A stretch of DNA of 5,475 nt, from NCBI GenBank assembly GCA_002352485.1, contig DEIM01000129.1:1-5475 (forward strand). The letters are read 5' to 3'. Source of the stretch: Candidatus Dadabacteria bacterium UBA2774. Its GTDB lineage: Bacteria; Desulfobacterota_D; UBA1144; Nemesobacterales; UBA2774. The notes beneath the pieces are model-generated. The model was given only the letters and a program-made list of their open reading frames with translations, made no database searches and was not told the DNA's origin. Position 1 is the stretch's first letter. Every line of letters begins with the position of its first letter. The position numbers and the translations under genes were made by a program. Below, piece by piece: positions 1-4,693 of the stretch.

Positions 1-114
1 TCTTGAAGGGAATGTAATCGGGTTTAATTTGCGCTTGCGCTCGTATTTGTTAACGAGAGTGTTATGAGCCGCGGGACTATTAAGCTCAAAGGTATGATGT
101 GTTATTTTTTTTAC

Positions 115-119
115 AGGAG
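115..119 (+). promoter_or_regulatory. Ribosome binding site of the peroxidase gene
   Basis: AGGAG lies 5 bases before the first ATG (125) and 8 bases before the second, adjacent ATG (128). Spacing slightly favours the second ATG; the choice changes the protein by one residue and does not affect the signal peptide. A T-rich run (104-112) precedes the site. Confidence 0.8.
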
Positions 120-124
120 AAGGA

Positions 125-1849
125 ATGATGAAGAGGACTATCCAATCAATACCCGTTCTGGGTAAATGCTTGATTCTATTTGCTTTAGTCTTTAGTTTTT
201 CAGCCGCATACGCACAGGTACTTGAGTCAGAAGAGCGTTCCGTCTCGCCTCAGCTAAAGATAAACCACTCATCAGAGCGTGGCGAAGGAAGGAAGAGGAA
301 GAGGGACCGCAGGGGCTTTAAATTTAAAACAAGATCGATGGACGGGAGCGGGAATAATAAGAAGAACCCGGATATGGGAGCTGCGTTCTCTAAGCTCACG
401 AGGCTCATGGATGCGGATTACGGTGACGGCATTTCAGCGCTTTCCGGTGAGAAACGTCCAAGCGCAAGAGCTGTGAGTAACGCCGTAAGCGCGCAGGAAG
501 GCTCCATACCGAACTCGCTTAACACAAGCGATTACCTCTGGCAGTGGGGACAGTTTGTGGATCACGATGTTGATCTCACTGGAGGTGTAGACCCTGCCGA
601 GCCTGCCGACATAGCGGTGCCTTTGGGAGACCCGTTTTTCGACCCCGATTCTACAGGTGTGCAGGTGATTGAATTTAACCGCTCTATATACAACGCAGAT
701 ACAGGGATTTCTACAGATACCCCGAGGCAGCAGATAAACGAAATCACCGCTTGGGTAGACGCATCAAACGTCTACGGCTCTGATATCGAGAGGGCAAGCG
801 CGCTAAGGACTAACGACGGCACAGGAAAGCTCAAGACGAGCGCGGGAGAGCTGCTTCCGTTTAATACTGAGGGGTTTCCGAACGCGGGGGGAGACTCCAA
901 TACTCTATTCTTTGCCGGGGATGTAAGGGCAAATGAGCAAGCCGCCCTTACTACTATCCACACTCTATTTGTCAGAGAGCACAACCGAATGGCGGAAAAA
1001 TATAAACAAGATCACCCCAGGTGGAGCGGAGATAAGATATATGAGAGGGCTAAGCGCATGGTAGGGGCTCAGATGCAGGTGATTACTTATAATGAATTCC
1101 TTCCCGCGCTACTGGGTAAGGACGCTCTAAAGCCTTACAGGGGCTACGACAAGAAAGCTGATGGTTCTATAATGAACATGTTTTCAACGGCGGCGTATAG
1201 GTTCGGGCACAGCGCGCTCAGCCCGACGCTCCTTCGCCTGGACGCTTCGGGCGCAGTGATCCCTGAGGGGAACCTGCCGCTCAGAGACGCGTTTTTCTCT
1301 CCTGACAGGATAATAAATGAAGGCGGGATAGAGCCGATTTTAAGAGGACTCGCTGCACAAGCTCACCAGAGGATCGATCCTCTCGTGATAGACGACGTGC
1401 GTAATTTTCTTTTTGGACCTCCGGGTGCGGGCGGGTTTGACCTGGCCTCGCTTAATATCCAAAGGGGCAGGGACCACGGCCTTCGCAGCTATAACGACGT
1501 AAGGGAAGAGTTTGGACTTGCTAGGGCTCAGAATTTCTCTGACATAAGCTCTGAACAGGACGTAGTTGATCGTCTGTCTTCGGTATATGAGAGCGTTGAC
1601 GACGTTGACCTCTGGGTTGGGGGGTTATCTGAAGACCTCATGCCGGGCGCTCACTTGGGACAGCTGTTTTACGAGATAATAGTTATGCAGTTTGAGGCTC
1701 TTCGCGACGGAGACCGCATGTGGTACACACGTATGCTAAACAAAAAAGAGAGAAGAGAGATCAAGAGAACAAAACTCTCTGATATTATAAGACGGAATAC
1801 CGATATCGGGCAGGAAATACCGGACGATGTATTTCATTTAGCGCAGTGA
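125..1849 (+). CDS. Exported animal-type haem peroxidase (myeloperoxidase/peroxinectin-like)
   Basis: This is a secreted peroxidase of the animal haem peroxidase superfamily, whose members use H2O2 to oxidise halides, thiocyanate or organic donors. Residues 1-30 form a Sec signal peptide with an AYA cleavage site before Gln31. A very basic linker follows at about 52-70. Active-site residues match myeloperoxidase (MPO): Gln143, Asp146 and distal His147 in QFVDHD (MPO Gln91, Asp94, His95); Arg268 and Glu271 in RANEQ (MPO Arg239, Glu242); proximal His362 in RFGH; and Asn444 in LNIQRGRDHG. Asp146 and Glu271 are the residues that ester-link haem in this family. The Ca2+ site is Asp148 plus Thr208, Trp210, Asp212 and Ser214. 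MPO's sulfonium Met243 is replaced by Gln272, as in lactoperoxidase-type enzymes. The 574 residues reach the family's usual C-terminal helices, so the gene looks intact. The mature protein has no cysteine, unlike the disulfide-rich animal enzymes. It is the first gene of a unit with the small secreted protein 34 bases downstream. The physiological substrate is not evident. Confidence 0.95.
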   Translation: MMKRTIQSIPVLGKCLILFALVFSFSAAYAQVLESEERSVSPQLKINHSSERGEGRKRKRDRRGFKFKTRSMDGSGNNKKNPDMGAAFSKLTRLMDADYGDGISALSGEKRPSARAVSNAVSAQEGSIPNSLNTSDYLWQWGQFVDHDVDLTGGVDPAEPADIAVPLGDPFFDPDSTGVQVIEFNRSIYNADTGISTDTPRQQINEITAWVDASNVYGSDIERASALRTNDGTGKLKTSAGELLPFNTEGFPNAGGDSNTLFFAGDVRANEQAALTTIHTLFVREHNRMAEKYKQDHPRWSGDKIYERAKRMVGAQMQVITYNEFLPALLGKDALKPYRGYDKKADGSIMNMFSTAAYRFGHSALSPTLLRLDASGAVIPEGNLPLRDAFFSPDRIINEGGIEPILRGLAAQAHQRIDPLVIDDVRNFLFGPPGAGGFDLASLNIQRGRDHGLRSYNDVREEFGLARAQNFSDISSEQDVVDRLSSVYESVDDVDLWVGGLSEDLMPGAHLGQLFYEIIVMQFEALRDGDRMWYTRMLNKKERREIKRTKLSDIIRRNTDIGQEIPDDVFHLAQ

Positions 1850-1871
1850 TTCTCAGTATTACATACAAGAT

Positions 1872-1877
1872 AAGGAG
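1872..1877 (+). promoter_or_regulatory. Ribosome binding site fixing a TTG start
   Basis: AAGGAG lies 6 bases before the TTG at 1884 and is the only good Shine-Dalgarno site near this gene. It supports a TTG start: the next in-frame ATG (1938) has no such site and would cut into the signal peptide. Confidence 0.8.
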
Positions 1878-1883
1878 ATAATA

Positions 1884-2231
1884 TTGAGAACTAAAATAGC
1901 TGTCCAAACAATAGTTTTGCTTGTTGTAATTACCTTCATGGCGGGTCTATTGCCACAAGCGTATATGAATGGCTCTTCTTATTCTCAAGCTTTCGCACAG
2001 GAAGGAGATGAAGCCAATTCACCCAGTAAGGATAAGCGCTGGGGCCCTCCTGAGGAAGCCGTCGCGGCATGCGGGGGATTAAACGTAGGTGAAGTGTGCT
2101 CGTTTGACTCTCCGAGAGGAGACCTGATACTTGGGACCTGTGAGATGACAAGAGCGGGCGTAAAAGCGTGCGTGCCGGAAGGTGGCGGGCCTGGGGGAGA
2201 CCGTCCACCGCCCTCAAAGGACAGTGAGTAG
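1884..2231 (+). CDS. Small secreted four-cysteine protein, partner of the peroxidase
   Basis: This is a 115-residue exported protein of unknown function. Residues 1-38 are a long signal peptide: basic MRTK, a hydrophobic stretch at about 7-22, and an AFA cleavage motif before Gln39. The mature protein is about 77 residues. Its core (53-98) has four cysteines, C63, C72, C86 and C96, spaced C-x8-C-x13-C-x9-C and framed by PPEEA, CSF, SPRGD, GTC and ACVP. From memory, a pattern of the type PPxEAxxACxGxxxGxxCSF..PRG....GTC....ACVP recurs in small secreted proteins of many bacteria, so I infer two disulfides in a compact recurring domain. The tail (99-115) is Gly/Pro-rich low complexity. The gene follows the peroxidase by 34 bases on the same strand, with no terminator between them, so co-transcription is likely. 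A role as accessory, stabiliser or redox partner of the peroxidase is an inference from position only. The start is TTG, supported by its ribosome binding site and the intact signal peptide. Confidence 0.85.
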   Translation: MRTKIAVQTIVLLVVITFMAGLLPQAYMNGSSYSQAFAQEGDEANSPSKDKRWGPPEEAVAACGGLNVGEVCSFDSPRGDLILGTCEMTRAGVKACVPEGGGPGGDRPPPSKDSE

Positions 2232-2263
2232 TAGATTGGATACTAATAAAACCGGCCCTATTG

Positions 2264-2299
2264 AAAAAACCTGAGAGCATAAATTTACATGCCCTCAGG
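2264..2299. terminator. Bidirectional hairpin terminator between convergent genes
   Basis: CCTGAG at 2270-2275 pairs with CTCAGG at 2294-2299, and after one mismatch GCAT (2277-2280) pairs with ATGC (2289-2292), leaving an 8-base loop. Six A's (2264-2269) flank the left side, so on the minus strand the hairpin is followed directly by a T-run: a standard intrinsic terminator for the dehydrogenase gene. On the plus strand the tail (2300-2320) is only moderately T-rich, so termination of the peroxidase unit there may be weaker. Confidence 0.8.
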
Positions 2300-2331
2300 T
2301 CTATCTGTTGATTTCTTTTCTTACGGAAATA

Positions 2332-3366
2332 TTAATCTGCCCAGGGAAGCAGCACTACGTTTCCGCCGACTTTGTTGTCCGCTATTAACTTGTGTGCAAG
2401 AGAGGCGTCTTTTAACGGCAGGGTTTTTCCGACTACAGCTTTTATTTTACCTTCTTTAACTCGTTCCAGGCCCCATTCCAAGTCTTCTTTATCACCTGAT
2501 AAGGTGCCTTTCAGCTGTTTCTGAGTGAAGAAGAAGTTTCGTATGTCAAGCTTGGACTCTATGCCGGCAACGAAACCGAAAACAACTATCACACCGAGTT
2601 GTTTAGCCGCGTCAATGCTCTTAGGGAGCACATCGCCTCCGAGGGTGTCTATGACAACGTCCGCGCCCCGGCCTTCGGTCCACTCGAGCACCTTCTCGAC
2701 GAAATCTTCCCTACTTGTGTTGATCACGAGATCCGCGCCTACTCGTTTCGCAAGCTCTCCTTTCTCATCGCTCCTGACAGTGGTCGCGACCTGAGCCCCA
2801 AGGGCTTTGGCAACCTGAATCTGCATACTACCTGAGCCTGAGGCGCCCGAGTGAATAAGCACTTTATCGCCTGCTTTCACTCCCCCCACTTTCTTAACAG
2901 CCCTTACTCCTGAGGCGAGGACCACCGGAAGCGTAGCCGTCTCTTCGGGCGTAAGACTGGTATCGTCTCTTATAATCCACTCTTGTGGGGTTTCTAGGTA
3001 CTGAGCGTAAGTGCCCGGTGTTCCGAGACCCTGAAGGGTAAAGCTCGGAGCCGTAGCCGCGGGACGTACGCTATATTCATTCTTTTCAACTGGGAATCCC
3101 GGAACCGTGATTACGCGATCTCCAATTGAAAAGCTTGAAACGCCTTCGCCTAGTGCTTCAATTTCTCCTGAAGCGTCTATTCCCAATATATGAGGGAACG
3201 ACAGCTCCGGCGCTACAGAGCCTTCTCTTATATAGTGATCGAGCCTGTTCACGCCCGAAGCGAGTATTTTAACTAGAACATGCCCCGGACGTACGCCGGG
3301 CGTCGGTACATCTTCATATTTAAGTACTTCAGTGTCACCAAATTCGTGTATTACAGATGCTTTCAT
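2332..3366 (-). CDS. Zinc-free MDR dehydrogenase, NADPH:quinone oxidoreductase type
   Basis: This is a 344-residue medium-chain dehydrogenase/reductase of the quinone-oxidoreductase branch, expected to be a cytosolic NAD(P)H-dependent reductase of quinones or activated double bonds. The N-terminal GroES-like catalytic domain (about 1-125) has the hallmark segment ASGVNRLDHYIREG (36-49), where Asn40 stands in place of the zinc-ligand Cys of alcohol dehydrogenases, and LGIDASGEI (61-69) in place of their GHE motif. No cysteine occurs anywhere in the protein, so neither the catalytic nor the structural zinc site can exist. The Rossmann domain (about 135-290) has the glycine-rich turn SGASGSGS (173-180), and RSDEK (198-202) after the second strand, typical of NADP(H) use. 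The C-terminus (GGNVVLLPW) closes the catalytic domain as usual. The length is normal and no frame is broken. It is convergent with the peroxidase unit and sits 44 bases below a terminator, so it is probably its own transcription unit. The true substrate cannot be read from sequence. Confidence 0.92.
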   Translation of the reverse strand: MKASVIHEFGDTEVLKYEDVPTPGVRPGHVLVKILASGVNRLDHYIREGSVAPELSFPHILGIDASGEIEALGEGVSSFSIGDRVITVPGFPVEKNEYSVRPAATAPSFTLQGLGTPGTYAQYLETPQEWIIRDDTSLTPEETATLPVVLASGVRAVKKVGGVKAGDKVLIHSGASGSGSMQIQVAKALGAQVATTVRSDEKGELAKRVGADLVINTSREDFVEKVLEWTEGRGADVVIDTLGGDVLPKSIDAAKQLGVIVVFGFVAGIESKLDIRNFFFTQKQLKGTLSGDKEDLEWGLERVKEGKIKAVVGKTLPLKDASLAHKLIADNKVGGNVVLLPWAD

Positions 3367-3373
3367 TTTTTCT

Positions 3374-3378
3374 CTCCT
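3374..3378 (-). promoter_or_regulatory. Ribosome binding site of the MDR dehydrogenase gene
   Basis: On the minus strand AGGAG (within AGGAGAG) lies 7 bases before the ATG at 3366. It confirms this start, which also gives the conserved family N-terminus (MKA..., followed by GDTEVLKYEDVP). Confidence 0.85.
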
Positions 3379-3409
3379 ATGTATTTATAAATGTTTTAAG
3401 TGGCTGAAT

Positions 3410-3451
3410 AAAAAAACGGCGGAGAAGATCGGGTCTAATCCGCCGTTTTTT
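3410..3451 (-). terminator. Strong intrinsic terminator after the small secreted protein gene
   Basis: CGGCGGA (3417-3423) pairs perfectly with TCCGCCG (3439-3445). The stem is extended by A3411-3416 pairing with T3446-3451, giving up to 13 base pairs around a 15-base loop. Read on the minus strand, the GC stem is followed by a run of seven T's (A's at 3410-3416 on the plus strand), the classic form. It should end transcripts of the small gene at 3476-3751. The T-run on the plus strand makes it formally bidirectional. Confidence 0.85.
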
Positions 3452-3454
3452 CCG

Positions 3455-3472
3455 GGCTTGCGTGCACAAGCC
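3455..3472 (-). other. Perfect 6-bp hairpin directly after the stop codon
   Basis: GGCTTG (3455-3460) pairs with CAAGCC (3467-3472) around a six-base loop, beginning 3 bases after the TAG stop of the small secreted protein gene. No T-run follows, so it is not a terminator by itself. It stacks in tandem with the strong terminator just downstream and could protect the 3' end of the mRNA. Confidence 0.55.
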
Positions 3473-3475
3473 ATA

Positions 3476-3751
3476 CTATATCACCTGGTCGCCGCTTACG
3501 TTTATGCCGAATACTGTGTAAACGTTTTCGTACTCGGTCTCTTCAATCGTCTCTTGGGACTCTTTGTTGTTAAGTCTCTGAACATTCAAAGTGTCCATTA
3601 GGCCCTGAGCGACATAACCGCCGCGACTGTCGTCGCTGACTTCACTGGTGTTCAGTGGAAGACTTACGCCAAAAGCGTTTACTTCCGCCTGAGATGTGAT
3701 CGGGAAGCTGAGTCCCACTGCTAAAGCGCTTGCTAGAATTAACTTCTTCAT
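3476..3751 (-). CDS. Small secreted acidic protein, function unknown
   Basis: This is a 91-residue protein that I do not recognise as a named family. Residues 1-22 are a textbook Sec signal peptide: MKK, a hydrophobic core LILASALAVGLSF, and an SQA cleavage site before Glu23. The mature part is 69 residues, acidic, has no cysteine and no membrane segment. Two similar short segments flank it: NAFGVSLP (25-32) near the mature N-terminus and TVFGINVSGD (79-88) at the C-terminus, each predicted beta-like, with a polar, Glu/Asn-rich stretch (61-75) between. The start at 3751 is chosen because AGGAGG lies 7 bases upstream and the signal peptide begins exactly there; the frame stays open upstream to 3805 but that would add 18 residues before the signal peptide. 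It is expressed alone: a strong terminator follows, and the divergent region upstream also serves the sulfotransferase gene. A periplasmic or secreted structural or adhesive role would be a guess. Confidence 0.8.
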   Translation of the reverse strand: MKKLILASALAVGLSFPITSQAEVNAFGVSLPLNTSEVSDDSRGGYVAQGLMDTLNVQRLNNKESQETIEETEYENVYTVFGINVSGDQVI

Positions 3752-3758
3752 TTTACTG

Positions 3759-3764
3759 CCTCCT
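3759..3764 (-). promoter_or_regulatory. Consensus ribosome binding site that decides the small gene's start
   Basis: AGGAGG on the minus strand, 7 bases before the ATG at 3751, is the best Shine-Dalgarno match in the window. It selects the start at the signal peptide rather than the in-frame ATG at 3805. Confidence 0.9.
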
Positions 3765-3770
3765 GTTTTT

Positions 3771-3788
3771 GGCGGGTTTTTAACCGCC
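3771..3788 (-). promoter_or_regulatory. Hairpin in the 5' leader, just above the ribosome binding site
   Basis: GGCGG (3771-3775) pairs with CCGCC (3784-3788), and the stem can be lengthened by A:T pairs if one base is bulged. In the minus-strand transcript it would sit 6 bases upstream of AGGAGG. It could stabilise the mRNA or influence ribosome access; no known riboswitch class is evident. Confidence 0.35.
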
Positions 3789-3812
3789 ATAATTTTTACA
3801 TTCACCAGATTA

Positions 3813-3826
3813 GTTGCAGTTGCAAC
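3813..3826. promoter_or_regulatory. 14-base palindrome in the divergent intergenic region
   Basis: GTTGCA and TGCAAC form a perfect inverted repeat around a central GT. It lies between the small secreted protein gene (leftward) and the sulfotransferase gene (rightward), about 62 bases above the leftward start codon. Its size suits a dimeric repressor or activator. No regulator gene is present in the window and the match may be chance, so operator function is an inference. Confidence 0.3.
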
Positions 3827-3930
3827 AATAAAGGATTCAAAATTATTTCAAAGCTCGGATTATGCGTTAGATGCGATCTTTTGTAGATGCGCCGGGTACG
3901 GTTAACAATCGCCGGTATTAGTGTAGAATT

Positions 3931-3959
3931 TTCACATTCAGAGCTGTTCAGGATAGAAT
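3931..3959 (+). promoter_or_regulatory. Sigma70-type promoter of the sulfotransferase gene
   Basis: TTCACA (3931-3936, five of six matches to TTGACA), a 17-base spacer, then TAGAAT (3954-3959, five of six matches to TATAAT). Transcription would begin near 3966, only about 14 bases before the ATG at 3980. The promoter lies inside the longer open frame that begins at 3887, which argues against that upstream start. Confidence 0.6.
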
Positions 3960-3979
3960 ATACAGGTAGCGTCGAGCGT

Positions 3980-4678
3980 ATGATTATTTCCCATAAATAC
4001 AAGTTTATATTCATAAAAACACGGAAGACCGCAGGGTCCAGCATACAGATATATCTCTCCGAGCAATGCGGCGAAGGGGATATAGTAAGCACGATCGACC
4101 GCCCCGAGAGACCCTACAGACCCAGGAACTACAGGGGTTTTTATAACCCGCTTCCCGAGCTTATGGAAAGGAAATCGGCAGGGGGCGTGATAAAGACTCT
4201 CGGGAGGTTCTTTACCCTTAAGAAGTTTCAGTCGCACATAAAAGCCCGGGAGGTTCGGGAGCGCGTGCCCAAAGATATATGGGAGGGGTACTATAAATTC
4301 ACGGTGGAGAGAAACCCCTGGGATAAGGTGCTCTCGCACTATCACTTCGTACGCCAGCGCTACGACAGGTACGCGCAGGATATTTCATTCGATGAATACC
4401 TGAGAACGGCCGATCTTCCTTATAACTACATGAAGTACACAGATCTTCAAGGGAACATTATGGTAGACAGGGTGGTGCGCTACGAGAATTTGAACGAGGA
4501 GCTGGGGGAGGTATTCGGGCAGCTGGGTGTGCCGTTTGAGGGCTCGCTTGGAGCGCAGGAAAAATCTCACTACCGTAAGGACAGAAGACCTTATCAGGAA
4601 TTATATACAGAAGAGCAGAAGTCCATCGTCGCGGATTTATTCTCCCGGGAAATTGAGCTGCTTGGGTATGAGTTTTAA
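3980..4678 (+). CDS. PAPS-dependent sulfotransferase, carbohydrate sulfotransferase-like
   Basis: This 232-residue protein resembles bacterial sulfotransferase family 2 proteins, which move sulfate from PAPS to a hydroxyl, usually on a carbohydrate. Residue numbers count from the chosen start. The 5'-phosphosulfate-binding loop is KTRKTAGSSI (13-22), in the family's typical opening MIISHKYKFIFIKT. The 3'-phosphate-binding element is ERNPWDKVLS (110-119), with Arg111 and Ser119 as the expected phosphate contacts. Later come RYENLNEELGEVF (167-179) and the usual C-terminal ending ELLGYEF. No signal peptide is seen, so it acts in the cytosol. The frame is open back to an ATG at 3887, but relatives begin at MII(S/L)H and a good promoter lies at 3931-3959, so I chose 3980. 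No clear Shine-Dalgarno site precedes it, only AGG 13 bases away. The acceptor is unknown; no PAPS synthesis or glycosyltransferase genes are nearby. It is divergent from the small secreted protein gene and convergent with the methyltransferase gene. Confidence 0.88.
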   Translation: MIISHKYKFIFIKTRKTAGSSIQIYLSEQCGEGDIVSTIDRPERPYRPRNYRGFYNPLPELMERKSAGGVIKTLGRFFTLKKFQSHIKAREVRERVPKDIWEGYYKFTVERNPWDKVLSHYHFVRQRYDRYAQDISFDEYLRTADLPYNYMKYTDLQGNIMVDRVVRYENLNEELGEVFGQLGVPFEGSLGAQEKSHYRKDRRPYQELYTEEQKSIVADLFSREIELLGYEF

Positions 4679-4693
4679 ATTCTTTAGTCCGGC

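Noticed and set aside
40..57. CTCGT/ACGAG inverted repeat upstream of the peroxidase
   Set aside because: Only 5 bp around an 8-base loop with no T-run; expected by chance.
29..98. Possible peroxidase promoters (tandem TTGCGC at 29-40; TATGAT at 93-98)
   Set aside because: No -35/-10 pair with 16-18 base spacing could be built; TATGAT lacks a -35 partner. The promoter may lie upstream of the window.
1936..2280. Minus-strand open frame of 114 codons opposite the four-cysteine gene
   Set aside because: It overlaps the well-supported plus-strand gene and the terminator, has no ribosome binding site, and its translation looks like random Leu/Arg/Pro-rich antisense.
3332..3601. Plus-strand open frame spanning the terminator and two minus-strand genes
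   Set aside because: It runs through the terminator hairpin and across the ends of two supported genes; there is no ribosome binding site or recognisable motif.
3752..3805. 18-residue N-terminal extension of the small secreted protein
   Set aside because: It would place non-hydrophobic sequence, encoded partly by the leader hairpin and the ribosome binding site, ahead of a perfect signal peptide.
3802..4092. Minus-strand open frame of 96 codons in the divergent region
   Set aside because: It overlaps the sulfotransferase start and its promoter; the composition looks non-coding.
3938..4345. Minus-strand open frame of 135 codons opposite the sulfotransferase
   Set aside because: It is antisense to the conserved PAPS-binding region, shows no recognisable domain and has no ribosome binding site.
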